A stretch of DNA of 64,000 bases from Haematomicrobium sanguinis DSM 21259 (lineage in GTDB: Bacteria; Actinomycetota; Actinomycetes; Actinomycetales; Micrococcaceae): assembly GCF_000688395.1 (NCBI RefSeq), contig NZ_JIAG01000001.1, positions 186,001 to 250,000 of the forward strand. Direction: 5' to 3'. Under the pieces are notes generated by a model that worked only from the letters and a program-made list of their open reading frames with translations, was not told the DNA's origin and searched no databases. A program made the position numbers and the translations under genes. Of this stretch, positions 1 through 8,867 are shown in pieces (the stretch's first letter is position 1; each line of letters starts with the position of its first letter).

Positions 1-720
1 TTCATCGGAGGCTTCGTCAAAATCGAAGTCTTCCGGGTAGAGCACAATGTCCACATTGGGCGAATGGGAGAGTTCGCGTAGTTCCAGCGGCGTGAATTTC
101 ACCTGAGCGGGGCCGCGGCGGCCGAAGATGTGCACGTCGGTGACCGGGGACTCCTTGAGCACCCGGTACACGTCGTCCGGAATCTCGGTCACAAGCAGGT
201 CATCGGCGTGCTTGGAGAGAACGCGCGCCACATCCAGAGCCACATTCCCGTTGCCGATCACCGCAATCTCGCGGGCTGTGAGGGGCCACTCGCGGGACAC
301 GTCGGGATGACCGTCATACCAGGAGACGAAGTCCGCACCGCCGTAGGAGCCCTCAAGCTCGATTCCGGGGATGTTGAGGTCGGCGTCCTTGATGGCGCCG
401 GTCGCGAAAATGATCGCGTCGTAATGCTTTTGCAGATCTTCCAGGCTGAGGTCGGTGCCGTAATCGACGTTGCCGAAGAAGCGGATATCGCCACGGCCCA
501 GTACCTTTTCCAGCGCGGTAATGATGCCCTTGATACGCGGGTGATCCGGCGCGACGCCGTAGCGAATCAGGCCAAACGGTGCCGGGTAACGGTCAAAAAG
601 GTCGATGGAGACCTCGAAGTCTCGATCCGCCTTGGTCAGCAGGTCTGCCGCGTACACGCCGGCAGGTCCGGCACCAATGACAGCGACGCGCATGGGACGA
701 TCGGTCGAAAATTCAGACAC
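1..720 (-). CDS. fprA: Ferredoxin/flavodoxin--NADP(+) reductase, FprA-like (3' end outside window)
   Basis: The first 240 codons are visible; the C-terminus lies beyond base 1. The product is an FAD- and NADP-binding oxidoreductase that passes electrons between NADPH and ferredoxin. The FAD dinucleotide motif GAGPAG is at residues 16-21. A second Rossmann motif, VIGNGNVALDVARVL, is at about residue 151, and the stretch between reads FDRYPAPFGLIRYGVAPDHP, typical of the adrenodoxin-reductase/FprA family. I chose the GTG at 720 because GAGAGG lies about 10 nt upstream; an in-frame ATG nine codons later is possible. It could supply electrons to the ferredoxin-dependent sulfite reductase in this window, but that is inference. 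Confidence 0.9.
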   Translation of the reverse strand, partial: MSEFSTDRPMRVAVIGAGPAGVYAADLLTKADRDFEVSIDLFDRYPAPFGLIRYGVAPDHPRIKGIITALEKVLGRGDIRFFGNVDYGTDLSLEDLQKHYDAIIFATGAIKDADLNIPGIELEGSYGGADFVSWYDGHPDVSREWPLTAREIAVIGNGNVALDVARVLSKHADDLLVTEIPDDVYRVLKESPVTDVHIFGRRGPAQVKFTPLELRELSHSPNVDIVLYPEDFDFDEASDE

Positions 721-983
721 GCGTGGGGGTTCCTCTCAGCACATTCTGGTGGGCGCTCGCACCACCCTGAACACAGTGCGGTGCCTAATTAGCGCACAAC
801 TTAATATCCTAATCCAACGCCGCGCGGGCCTCGAAAAAATGAGGCGTAATTCACGCTCGGCGTCACCGGGGTTCACGCGCGGTCACTGGCCGTCACGCGA
901 CTTCACACGCTTCGACCACCGCGCGGGGGCTCGCCTACGCTAACGCCACCCGAGCCTGGCCCCGCGCCCACAAGCTACAGAAC

Positions 984-1829
984 CTACACCCGGTCCTTGG
1001 GCTCCACAGCTTCATAATCGCGCGGCACCACGACCATCGGGACCGGCAACGCCCGCAGAATCTTGTTCGCGGTGCCGCCCATGAAGATGCGCCGCCCTTG
1101 CGCGAGCCGCGAAGACCCCAGAACCAAGAACTCTCCGGATTCCCAGTCGAGCTGGTCGATCGCGTCCTCGACGCTGTCGCCGCGGACCACCTCGGTTTCC
1201 ACCACGTGGTTCTCCGGCAAATTCTTGACCGCCCAGTCGCGCACCATTTCAATGTGCCGCGCGGCCTGCTTGTACGCTCCGGCGTCATAGGAATCCGCAT
1301 CCAGCCCCACCAGCGAGATAAACCGCAACGGCAGTCCGCGGCGCGCCGCGGTCTCCACGGCCACATCGATGAGCGCATCGGATCCGGCGCGCGTTCCCAC
1401 ACCCACACTGATCCGGGTCATTTCCGAACGGTGCAAATAGCCTCGGGTCGCGAGCCCCACCGGCACGGGGGACGCGTGCAAGAGCGCATTGGCCACCGAC
1501 CCTACCGTGAAGCGCCGCAGCATTTCATTCTTGGTCGCCCCCACGACGATCAGCCCGGCCTTGCGCTCCTCGGCCACCTCGATGAGCCCCTCGGCAAAGG
1601 AGTCCGCGAGCTTCACCAGGGTAGTGACTCCGACCCCGCTGCCGCGCGCATCATTGGCCGCCTGATCGAGTGCACGTTCCAGCACATTCTCGCGCTGCGC
1701 ACCCGAACCCAGCCGGTCCACAACGGTCACCAAATCCACCTCGGCCCCCTGCGTGAGCGCCAAGCTCGTCGCCAAATTCAGCGCATCCTGGCCGCGTCCA
1801 TCCTGGGTGTAACCGACTACGTACCGCAA
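984..1829 (-). CDS. Universal stress protein with two UspA domains
   Basis: This 281-residue protein has two tandem UspA folds. Domain 1 (about 1-145) ends in a degenerate nucleotide-loop region, GATKNEMLRRFTVGSVANAL, followed by PVPV. Domain 2 (about 150-281) ends GSSRLAQGRRIFMGGTANK and PVPMVVV. Tandem Usp proteins of about 280-300 residues are common in actinobacteria, where they bind ATP and act in hypoxia or starvation responses. The gene stands alone, about 80 nt downstream of the bkd operon on the same strand. The family is clear; the physiological role is unknown. Confidence 0.88.
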   Translation of the reverse strand: MRYVVGYTQDGRGQDALNLATSLALTQGAEVDLVTVVDRLGSGAQRENVLERALDQAANDARGSGVGVTTLVKLADSFAEGLIEVAEERKAGLIVVGATKNEMLRRFTVGSVANALLHASPVPVGLATRGYLHRSEMTRISVGVGTRAGSDALIDVAVETAARRGLPLRFISLVGLDADSYDAGAYKQAARHIEMVRDWAVKNLPENHVVETEVVRGDSVEDAIDQLDWESGEFLVLGSSRLAQGRRIFMGGTANKILRALPVPMVVVPRDYEAVEPKDRV

Positions 1830-1909
1830 CTTCTACTCCGCCCCGGACCGCCATTGGCCCCTCGAGATTCACTTAATGCAATCTTAGCCGGGCGCGGCAC
1901 CGGCCTCGA

Positions 1910-3346
1910 CTACAGGTCGATCAGAGCGCTGCCCGGGCTCTCGATCGCGTCGGCAACGTAGCGCAGGAAGCCGCCCGCAACCCCGCCATCGCACACGCGG
2001 TGATCAAAAGTGAGCGTCAGCTCGCACACCTTGCGTACCGCGAGTTCGCCGTCCACCACCCACGGCTTGTCCACGATCCGCCCGACCCCCAGAATCGCGG
2101 CCTCGGGATAATTGATAATCGCCGCCGAGCCATCCACACCGAACACCCCATAGTTATTGAGCGTGAAGGTTCCGCGCGTGAGGAGCGCGGGCGTGGCATT
2201 GCCCTGACGTACGACGGCGGAAAGCGCCTTAATCTCAGTGTCCAGTTCCCGGGCGCTCATCAGGTGCGCGGCCGGGATGCTGGGCACCATGAGCCCGCGG
2301 TCCGAGTTGACCGCAATACCTAGGTTCACACCCTCGACGGCGAGGATCGCATCGGAATCGATGCGGGTGTTCATTTCCGGGAACTTCGCGAGGCCCGCGA
2401 GAGTAAACCGGGCGATGAGAGCGAGGAGGCTGGGGGTGTCATCGCCGAGTTTTTTCTTCAGGTCGGCACGCATCGTGACGAGGGCGGTTGCATCGACATC
2501 GACCCACACGGTGGCTTCCGGGATCTCGGTGCGGCTGCGGGACATGGCATTCGCGATGGTTTTGCGCACGCCGGTCAGCGGGGTTCGCGAAACAATGGGC
2601 AAACCCGATCGGGTGTCGGTTTCGCCGGGCACTCCTGCCGTTTGCGGTGCGCTGGTGTCCCTCGCTTCGGTGTTGCTGTCGACGCGCTGGTCGGCCTTGT
2701 TTCCCGCGCTTGCACCGGAGAGGGCGGCTTCGACGTCCCGGCGCAGAATGAGACCGTCCGGGCCGCTGCCGATGACTTCGCTCAGGTGCAGACCCGCGTC
2801 CCGGGCGATCTTGCGCACGATTGGCGAAATCACGAGCGGCGCCAATCCGGTAGCCCGCGTCTGCTCGCTGTGCATGGCATGGTCTTCGCCAGCCTGCGAG
2901 ATTGCCGCATTGGGCTGTGCTGGAACGGGCTTTTCTGGGGTGGGCTTTTCCGGGGTGGGCACGGCGGCGCGCTTGGGCTGGCGCTTCCGCCCGCTGGAAA
3001 CCTCGCCGCTCGTGCCATAGCCGATCAGGACGTTCCCGCTGCCTGCTTTCTCTTCCTCGCGGTAGGCGAGGTGCGCGGCCTGGGTGGGTGTCGCCGTCGT
3101 ACTTGTGTCCGAGGTGACCGTCAAAAGCGGCTTGCCGACCTCCAAGGTTTGGCCGCTTTGCCCGTGCAAGACGGCGACCGTGCCGGCGAAGGGGGACGGG
3201 ACTTCGACGACCGATTTGGCGGTTTCGACTTCGGCGACCGGTTGGTCGATCGCGACCGTGTCTCCGGTGTCAACGAGCCAGCGGACGAGCTCGGCTTCGG
3301 TGAGGCCCTCGCCGAGGTCCGGGAGCAGGAAAATGTGCTCGCTCAT
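1910..3346 (-). CDS. bkdC: Branched-chain 2-oxoacid dehydrogenase E2 (dihydrolipoamide acyltransferase)
   Basis: E2 moves the acyl group from E1 to CoA through a swinging lipoyl arm. The lipoyl domain (about 1-80) has the modified lysine at residue 44 in VETAKSVVEV. A Pro/Ala/Glu/Lys-rich linker leads to the peripheral subunit-binding domain (PIVRKIARDAG, about 170-205). The acyltransferase domain ends with the catalytic motif HRVCDGG at residue 449. The ATG at 3346 overlaps the E1 beta stop as ATGA and has GGAGGA just upstream; an in-frame start four codons earlier is less likely. The length of 478 residues is normal. No E3 gene is in the operon, so lipoamide dehydrogenase must come from elsewhere. 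Confidence 0.93.
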   Translation of the reverse strand: MSEHIFLLPDLGEGLTEAELVRWLVDTGDTVAIDQPVAEVETAKSVVEVPSPFAGTVAVLHGQSGQTLEVGKPLLTVTSDTSTTATPTQAAHLAYREEEKAGSGNVLIGYGTSGEVSSGRKRQPKRAAVPTPEKPTPEKPVPAQPNAAISQAGEDHAMHSEQTRATGLAPLVISPIVRKIARDAGLHLSEVIGSGPDGLILRRDVEAALSGASAGNKADQRVDSNTEARDTSAPQTAGVPGETDTRSGLPIVSRTPLTGVRKTIANAMSRSRTEIPEATVWVDVDATALVTMRADLKKKLGDDTPSLLALIARFTLAGLAKFPEMNTRIDSDAILAVEGVNLGIAVNSDRGLMVPSIPAAHLMSARELDTEIKALSAVVRQGNATPALLTRGTFTLNNYGVFGVDGSAAIINYPEAAILGVGRIVDKPWVVDGELAVRKVCELTLTFDHRVCDGGVAGGFLRYVADAIESPGSALIDL

Positions 3347-4392
3347 GCGTCCTCCCACTGCAGATCGTCGATGGCGTCCAAAATGCGGACGGCGTTGGGG
3401 AGGTAGAAATGCTCCAGTTTCGGCGCCGGGTAGGGCACATCGAAACCGGTGACGCGCAGGACCGGGGCGGCGAGCGAGTGGAAGCAGCGTTCTTGGATGC
3501 GGGCGACGATCTCGCTGGCCACGGAGGCGAAACCGGCGGCCTCGGAAATGACGACGGCGCGCCCGGTTTTGCGCACCGATTCTTCTAGGGTTTTGTCGTC
3601 AAAGGGGGTGAGTGAGCGGGCATCAATGACCTCGACGCTGCGGCCCTCTTCCTCGGCGATGCGGGCGGCTTGAAGTGCGGGGGCGACGCTCGGGCCGTAG
3701 GCGACAAGGGTCACGTCGGTGCCCTCTTTCGCGATGCGGGCGGTGCCGATGGTGGACTTGGCGTCCTCGCGCAGGTCCCAGCTTTGGGCGAGCTGATCGA
3801 GGTCAACCTGTTCCTTGGAAAAGTAGAGTTTTTTCGGCTCCATGAAGATGACCGGGTCATCGCTGGCGATCGCGTCGCGGAGCATCGTATAGGAATCCTC
3901 CACGGTGCTCGGGGTGATGACGGTCAGGCCGGGCGTGTGCGCATAGTAGGCCTCGGAGGAGTCGCAGTGGTGCTCGACGCCGCCGATGCCGCCGGCGTAC
4001 GGGACGCGGATGACCATGGGGAGGCGGACCGCGCCCTTGGTGCGGTTCGACATTTTCGCGACGTGGGACATGATCTGTTGGAAGGCGGGGTACGCGAAGG
4101 CGTCGAATTGCATTTCCACGACCGGGCGCATGCCGTTCATGGCCATGCCGATCGCCATGCCGACGATCCCGGATTCGGCGAGCGGGGTGTCAAAGCAGCG
4201 CGATTCGCCGAATCTGGCGGTCAGGCCGTCGGTGATGCGGAAGACGCCGCCCAGGGTTCCGACGTCCTCGCCGAACATGATGACGCTCTCGTCCGAGGCC
4301 ATCGCGTCCGCGAGTGCGCGGTTCAGAGCGTTGGCGAAGGTGACGCTCTGCGCTTGCGTCCGTGGGGTGGCCGTTTGCTCGGTGGTGCTCAC
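3343..4392 (-). CDS. bkdB: 2-oxoacid dehydrogenase E1 component, beta subunit
   Basis: This is the transketolase-like beta subunit of the TPP-dependent E1 that decarboxylates branched-chain 2-oxoacids. Family landmarks are MFGEDVGTLGGVF, RCFDTPLAESGIVG and RVPYAGGIGGVEHHCDSSE, the last typical of branched-chain or pyruvate E1 beta. The length of 349 residues is usual. The start is a GTG whose GTGA overlaps the E1 alpha stop, and its own TGA overlaps the E2 start, so all three subunits are translationally coupled. Substrate assignment rests on the two-chain E1 form, the separate E2 and the divergent Lrp regulator; an acetoin- or pyruvate-type complex is the main alternative. Confidence 0.92.
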   Translation of the reverse strand: MSTTEQTATPRTQAQSVTFANALNRALADAMASDESVIMFGEDVGTLGGVFRITDGLTARFGESRCFDTPLAESGIVGMAIGMAMNGMRPVVEMQFDAFAYPAFQQIMSHVAKMSNRTKGAVRLPMVIRVPYAGGIGGVEHHCDSSEAYYAHTPGLTVITPSTVEDSYTMLRDAIASDDPVIFMEPKKLYFSKEQVDLDQLAQSWDLREDAKSTIGTARIAKEGTDVTLVAYGPSVAPALQAARIAEEEGRSVEVIDARSLTPFDDKTLEESVRKTGRAVVISEAAGFASVASEIVARIQERCFHSLAAPVLRVTGFDVPYPAPKLEHFYLPNAVRILDAIDDLQWEDA

Positions 4393-5558
4393 TGGGCGTC
4401 TCCTTCGCGAGCCAGTTCCTGCTTCAGGAATTCTGCTTGTTCTTGAAGTTGCGCGTTGGGTTGCGCGTAAACGTGGTGGAAGAGTTCCTGCGGGTCAGGG
4501 GTGAGGTCCTGGTTCATGCCCTCCCGCAGGTAGGCGGCGGTGTCTTCTGCGGCCTGGGCGATCTCGGCTTGCGCGTCATCGGTGAGGATGCCTTGAGCGG
4601 TGAGGTACTTTTGCATGCGGTCGATGGGATCTTTGGCGAGCCATTCCTGCACTTCGGCGTCTTGACGGTAGCGGGTCGCGTCATCGGCGTTGGTGTGGGA
4701 TTGGATGCGGTAGGTGTTCGCTTCCACCAGGAGCGGGCCGGAACCTTCGCGGGCCAGTTTGACGGCGCGCTTCAGGACGGCAAGCAGAGCAACCAGATCG
4801 TTGCCGTCTACGTGTTCGCCGGCCATGCCGTAACCGACAGCCTTGTGGGCGAGCGTGGGGGCGACACTCTGGTGGGCCAGCGGGACGGAGATCGCGTACT
4901 TGTTGTTCTGCACAAAGAACACGACGGGCAGCTGGAAGACGGCAGCAAAGTTGAGCGCTTCGTGGAAGTCGCCTTCGCTGGTGGCGCCGTCGCCGCACAT
5001 TGCGAGGACTACGGTGTCTTCACCGCGGAGCTTCGCGGCGTGGGCGACGCCGACGGCGTGCAGGAGTTGGGTGGTGAGCGGCGTGCACTGGATGCCGACC
5101 CTGGTCGCTTGCGGATCGTAGCCGCCGTGCCAATCGCCGCGGAAAAGCGTCATGGTTTCTACCGGGTCCACGCCGCGAGCCATGACTGTAACGGCGTCGC
5201 GGTAGGTGGGGAAGAGCCAATCGCCGTCTTCCAGACACAGCGCGGCGGCAACTTGACTCGCTTCTTGGCCGTGCGAGGAGGGGTACACCGCCATGCGCCC
5301 TTGGCGGACTAGCGCGGAGTTTTGGTCATTGACGCGGCGCCCAATGACGAGTTGCTGGTAGGCGTTCAGGAGTTCTTCGGGGCTCGGGGCCTCGTATTCG
5401 TGGCCGGCCTGACGCGCGCTTGGCGTGGCTTGTGTACCGTCCGGGGTGACCATTTGGATTTGCTCGTGCGCGGGGAGCATGTACTCCTCGATGCTGATGC
5501 CAAATTGAGCCGAGGCCTTGGCTTGGCTCTGCGCGTTCTCTTGCGCTGAGATCGACAT
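4389..5558 (-). CDS. bkdA: 2-oxoacid dehydrogenase E1 component, alpha subunit
   Basis: This is the TPP-binding alpha subunit of the heterotetrameric E1, first gene of the bkd operon. The TPP motif begins GDGATSEGDFHEALN (about residue 185) and closes at NNKYAISVP. Upstream are YPSSHGQEASQVAAA and LFPTYRDAVTVMARG, both typical of E1 alpha. I chose the ATG at 5558 because AAGGAG lies upstream at good spacing; the frame stays open for 23 more codons without a better site. The predicted length of 389 residues is normal. Its stop overlaps the bkdB GTG start. Confidence 0.92.
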   Translation of the reverse strand: MSISAQENAQSQAKASAQFGISIEEYMLPAHEQIQMVTPDGTQATPSARQAGHEYEAPSPEELLNAYQQLVIGRRVNDQNSALVRQGRMAVYPSSHGQEASQVAAALCLEDGDWLFPTYRDAVTVMARGVDPVETMTLFRGDWHGGYDPQATRVGIQCTPLTTQLLHAVGVAHAAKLRGEDTVVLAMCGDGATSEGDFHEALNFAAVFQLPVVFFVQNNKYAISVPLAHQSVAPTLAHKAVGYGMAGEHVDGNDLVALLAVLKRAVKLAREGSGPLLVEANTYRIQSHTNADDATRYRQDAEVQEWLAKDPIDRMQKYLTAQGILTDDAQAEIAQAAEDTAAYLREGMNQDLTPDPQELFHHVYAQPNAQLQEQAEFLKQELAREGDAQ

Positions 5559-5771
5559 TGATCTGCTCCTTGGTCCCTGATCGCCTGGTGACGCCCCTGG
5601 TTTAGGGCTGAGACTTCTTGCTTTCAATTGTCGACTTTGCTGGATGATTCATTCAAGCTGAGCGCGGTTTTGTTGACATTCTGTCTCCTGCTTGGTCTGC
5701 TGATAGACTTTTTGTCATTGTGATGCCCATTACATTGAGTGCGGTGGACAAATTGCGAAGGGCAGGTCGCT
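5559..5771. promoter_or_regulatory. Divergent promoter region between bkdABC and bkdR
   Basis: This 213-nt region separates the oppositely oriented bkd operon and Lrp regulator and is AT-richer than its surroundings. A consensus-like TTGACA sits at 5673-5678 on the plus strand, but no convincing -10 lies at 17 nt from it. By analogy with other bkdR loci the regulator probably binds here; I could not define an operator with confidence. Confidence 0.5.
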
Positions 5772-6215
5772 GTGGCCGAGTATGTGATTGATGACGTTGA
5801 TCGGAAGATCATTGCCGCGCTGAGCGAGGACGCGCGGCTCTCGGTCAGCGCCGTCGCCGACGCCGTACACATTTCCCGCGCGCACGCGTATACCCGTATT
5901 GCGCGGCTTCGCGATGAGGGCGTCATTACGAAGTTCAGCATTGCGGTGGACCCGATCAAGATTGGGCTGAAGTCCTCGGCATACGTGACCCTGAAGGTGG
6001 AACAGCAGTCCTGGCGGGCGCTACGCCAAAAGTTGCAGGCGATCCCCGAGGTGCATCACATTGCGCTGGTGGGCGGGGACTTTGACGTGATGCTCCTAGT
6101 GCGTGCCGCCGACAATGAACACCTGCGGCAACTGGTCTTCGACACGCTGCAGTCGATGCCGGAGATTCTGGACTCGCAGACATTCCTGATTTTTGACGAC
6201 GTCGCGGCCCGCTAG
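5772..6215 (+). CDS. bkdR: Lrp/AsnC-family regulator, probable regulator of bkd
   Basis: The protein has an N-terminal winged HTH (DVDRKIIAALSEDARLSVSA, with recognition helix SRAHAYTRIARL) and a C-terminal RAM effector domain (about 65-147). This is the standard Lrp/AsnC layout. It is divergent from bkdABC, which is typical for BkdR proteins that sense branched-chain amino acids. I prefer the GTG at 5772, giving 147 residues, because a purine-rich GAAGGGCAGG precedes it; the longer ATG start at 5739 adds 11 residues unlike the family. The target operon is inferred from position only. Confidence 0.85.
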   Translation: MAEYVIDDVDRKIIAALSEDARLSVSAVADAVHISRAHAYTRIARLRDEGVITKFSIAVDPIKIGLKSSAYVTLKVEQQSWRALRQKLQAIPEVHHIALVGGDFDVMLLVRAADNEHLRQLVFDTLQSMPEILDSQTFLIFDDVAAR

Positions 6216-6235
6216 CTGCACCCCCGCCCTCCCCG

Positions 6236-6307
6236 CGTTTCGCATCCCCGTACCGCCTAAATTGACCCGCATACGGCTCGCGAAATGCGGTACGGGGATG
6301 CGAAACG
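6236..6307. repeat. Palindromic intergenic element A1 (72 nt, 21-bp perfect arms)
   Basis: The arms at 6236-6256 and 6287-6307 are exact reverse complements; each begins CGTTTCGCATCCCCG. They enclose a 30-nt loop. The element lies between convergent bkdR and paaG and ends 6 nt before the paaG stop codon. The same arms and total length recur at 19039-19110, with a related but diverged loop. There is no T-run after either arm, so it is not a standard intrinsic terminator. Confidence 0.9.
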
Positions 6308-6313
6308 AGTGGG

Positions 6314-7141
6314 TTAGGAGAACTTCGGCGAGCGCCGCTCTTGGAACGCGGCAATGCCTTCAAAGTAATTGGGCTCCTGGCACAATTCGCCTTGGATTTT
6401 GTTTTCCAGGTTGAGCGCATCCCAGAACCCGAGCCGCTCATCCCGGATTCGGTGTACCAGAGCCCGGTCGGCTAAATACGCGTTGGTCGGCCCGGCGGCC
6501 ACTCGCGCGGCGATCTCGCGGGTCCGCTCCAACAGCTCTTCTGCCGCAAACGCACGCGAAAACAGCCCGGCGCGCACGGCCTCCTCACCGGACACAAAAT
6601 CCGACGTATATATAAGGTCCAGCGTGCGGTGCACCCCGAGACGCTCCACAAACTCCCAGTGGCCGCCAGAATCCAGTGCGCACCCGAGCTTGCCGAACGG
6701 CGAGCCAAATTTCGCGTCGGATGCCACGTACACAACGTCGGTTGCCAACAGCAACCCGAGCCCCACACCCAGCGCCGCCCCGTGCGCGGCGGCAAAGGTC
6801 GGTGCCGGAAAATCGGCAATGGCCCGCATGGCAGGGGTGACAGACTCGGCCAAATAGCCGAGCGCGTCATCAGTTGCGACGTCCACTCCAGCCAAGTCCC
6901 GCCCGGCGCAAAACGCCTTGCCCTCGCCGCGGAACACCAGCGCCCGCACCTCCCCGGCCCGCGCACGCGGCGCCAACTCACCCAAGGCGGCCACAAGATC
7001 GGCCAAATCCCCCGCAGCCACAGCATTACGTTTGACCGGCGCATCCAGCACCACCTCGGCTACGCTTCCGGTCACCGAGTACCGCACCATCGACTCGCGC
7101 TCGGCCGTCGACTCCGAACCAGGAACAGTCTCAGACGTCAT
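6314..7141 (-). CDS. paaG: Enoyl-CoA hydratase/isomerase of the phenylacetate pathway, PaaG-like
   Basis: This 275-residue crotonase-fold protein has the CoA/oxyanion regions GKAFCAGRDLAG and AHGAALGVGLGLLLATDVVY. Within the paa operon the best candidate is the 1,2-epoxyphenylacetyl-CoA isomerase that makes the oxepin ring for PaaZ. A second crotonase (19988-20764) would then serve as PaaF; the sequence alone does not decide which is which. Its ATG lies 11 nt inside the end of paaE, so it is co-translated as the last gene of paaABCDEG. Palindromic element A1 follows the stop directly. Confidence 0.82.
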   Translation of the reverse strand: MTSETVPGSESTAERESMVRYSVTGSVAEVVLDAPVKRNAVAAGDLADLVAALGELAPRARAGEVRALVFRGEGKAFCAGRDLAGVDVATDDALGYLAESVTPAMRAIADFPAPTFAAAHGAALGVGLGLLLATDVVYVASDAKFGSPFGKLGCALDSGGHWEFVERLGVHRTLDLIYTSDFVSGEEAVRAGLFSRAFAAEELLERTREIAARVAAGPTNAYLADRALVHRIRDERLGFWDALNLENKIQGELCQEPNYFEGIAAFQERRSPKFS

Positions 7142-8321
7142 AATTCACCGACACCTCGTCACTCGTGGGGTGCGCTTGGCACGTCAACACGTACCCGCGC
7201 TCCACCTCGTCGGGTTCAAGCGCGTAGTTCTCTTCCATGCGCACGCTCCCCGATTCGACTTTCGCCCGGCAGGTCCCGCACACCCCGCCCGCACACGCGA
7301 ACGGCACATCCGGCCGCACCCGCAGCGCCGCATTCAGGATGGATTCGTTCGCGTGCGTCGGGCTCTTGACCGAGCCTTTCAGCCCGTCCAGCGTGAAGTT
7401 GATCGAATAGGTTTCATCCGCATCATCAACCACCACGTCCCGCCCAAATTGGGCCGCGGGACGAGTCGGCGCGCCCGTCGTAAACAGTTCAAAACGCACA
7501 TGCTCGGGCGAAACCCCAAGCTCAGCCAGCGTGTCCCGGCACATTTGCACCAGCTCGAACGGCCCGCACAGGAACCACTCGTCGACCTGCCCACTCGGCA
7601 GCACCGAGCGCAACAGTACCGAAAGTTTCTCCGCATCGATCCGCCCCGAGAGAAGCGGCGCGATCCGCTGCTCTCGCGAGAGCACGTGGTGCAACGCAAA
7701 CCGCGACGGGTACTGGTCCTTCAAATCCGCCAGTTCCTCCAAGAACATCACGTCCATGGCGGCCTTGTTCGCATAAATCAGGTCAAACCGCGTCGACGGA
7801 TCCACAGCCAAGAGGCTCCGCGCAATCGCGATCACCGGCGTGATCCCAGACCCTGCCGCCACAGCCACAAAGGACCCGCCACCCAGCGCCTCCGCCATTT
7901 CTTCCGGATGATTCAAGTCGTTCAAGATGCTGTGGTGCCGCGAGGTGAACGCGCCGGTCGGGTTCATGACCTCGATGGTTTCCCCCGCCGCCAACTCGGT
8001 GTTCGCCCAGGTCGAGAACTGACCGCCCAAATCCTTCTTGATGGCCACCCGAATCCGCGCGCTCCCGTCCTCTTCCCGCGAGGGCACCGCACAAATCGAA
8101 TAACTGCGGCGCACCTCGTGCAACTCGCCGTCAGCACCCGGAAGCTCCTTGCGCAACGCAACATATTGGCCGGGCACATAGTCATATTCGTCCGCCAGTT
8201 CGGCCGGCACCCGGAAGGACACCTCAACCGAATCCTTGGTCAACGGCCGCACCTCGGCGACGCTCAGCGGATGAAACTTCGCGCGCCGCGACGGCGCAAC
8301 CTCGGTCGTGGAAGCAGTCAT
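7131..8321 (-). CDS. paaE: Phenylacetyl-CoA epoxidase reductase subunit PaaE
   Basis: PaaE is the iron-sulfur flavoprotein that passes electrons from NADPH to the PaaABCD oxygenase. An N-terminal FAD domain (YVPGQYVALR, then RRSYSICAVPS) is followed by an NAD(P) domain (AAGSGITPVIAIARSLL). A C-terminal plant-type [2Fe-2S] ferredoxin domain has CAGGVCGTC and a further cysteine near VLTCQAHP. The length of 396 residues is slightly above the usual 350-360. It starts 3 nt after the paaD stop and overlaps paaG by 11 nt. Confidence 0.95.
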   Translation of the reverse strand: MTASTTEVAPSRRAKFHPLSVAEVRPLTKDSVEVSFRVPAELADEYDYVPGQYVALRKELPGADGELHEVRRSYSICAVPSREEDGSARIRVAIKKDLGGQFSTWANTELAAGETIEVMNPTGAFTSRHHSILNDLNHPEEMAEALGGGSFVAVAAGSGITPVIAIARSLLAVDPSTRFDLIYANKAAMDVMFLEELADLKDQYPSRFALHHVLSREQRIAPLLSGRIDAEKLSVLLRSVLPSGQVDEWFLCGPFELVQMCRDTLAELGVSPEHVRFELFTTGAPTRPAAQFGRDVVVDDADETYSINFTLDGLKGSVKSPTHANESILNAALRVRPDVPFACAGGVCGTCRAKVESGSVRMEENYALEPDEVERGYVLTCQAHPTSDEVSVNYDV

Positions 8322-8324
8322 GAA

Positions 8325-8867
8325 TTAGTGCACCTTGAAATAGTCGAAGGGTTCCTGACATTCGCGGCACTGGTACAGCGCCTTACAGGAGGTCGAGCCG
8401 AACCGCGTCAGCTCGCGAGTGTTGAGCGATTGGCACCGCGGACACTTCACACCCAGCGCGAGCCGCACCGGCCCGGCGTCGCTGCGATGCGTCGGCGGCG
8501 CAATCCCGTATTCCTCAAGCTTCGCCTTGCCGGCCTCGCTCATCCAGTCGGTGGTCCAGGCCGGGGAAAGATTAAGTACGACGGCGGCCCCCAACCCCGC
8601 GCGCGCAAACTCGCCTTTGACGTCGGCTGCTATGGCATCCATCGCCGGGCAGCCGGAGTAGGTGGGCGTGATGGTCACCTTCACCTGAGCGCCGGGCTCG
8701 CCGGCCGTCACTTGCTCGCCTTCCGGGATGATCTCCACCGAACGCAATATCCCCAGATCGGCAATGGAAAGCACCGGGATTTCAGGGTCGTTGACGCGCG
8801 CGGCGATATCCCACAGTTCCTGTGGGCTGAAGCTGCGGGCGTCCGCGCTCACCGTCATGACGCTCAC
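8325..8867 (-). CDS. paaD: Phenylacetyl-CoA epoxidase accessory subunit PaaD
   Basis: PaaD has an MIP18/DUF59 domain (VNDPEIPVLSIADLGILRSV, then TPTYSGCPAMDAI). A C-terminal zinc-ribbon-like part has CPRC and CREC pairs. It is required for PaaABC(E) activity and probably matures the metal centres. The GTG at 8867 forms a GTGA overlap with the paaC stop, matching the coupling seen in neighbouring operons; an ATG at 8858 is the alternative. It sits in the conserved paaABCDE order. Confidence 0.92.
   Translation of the reverse strand: MSVMTVSADARSFSPQELWDIAARVNDPEIPVLSIADLGILRSVEIIPEGEQVTAGEPGAQVKVTITPTYSGCPAMDAIAADVKGEFARAGLGAAVVLNLSPAWTTDWMSEAGKAKLEEYGIAPPTHRSDAGPVRLALGVKCPRCQSLNTRELTRFGSTSCKALYQCRECQEPFDYFKVH

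Noticed and set aside
130-792. A 220-codon plus-strand open frame at the window start
   Set aside because: The minus strand here encodes the FprA-like reductase with both dinucleotide-binding motifs.
6236-6307. Ordinary Rho-independent terminator
   Set aside because: The arms are long and GC-rich but not followed by a T-run on either strand, and the same arms recur at 19039.
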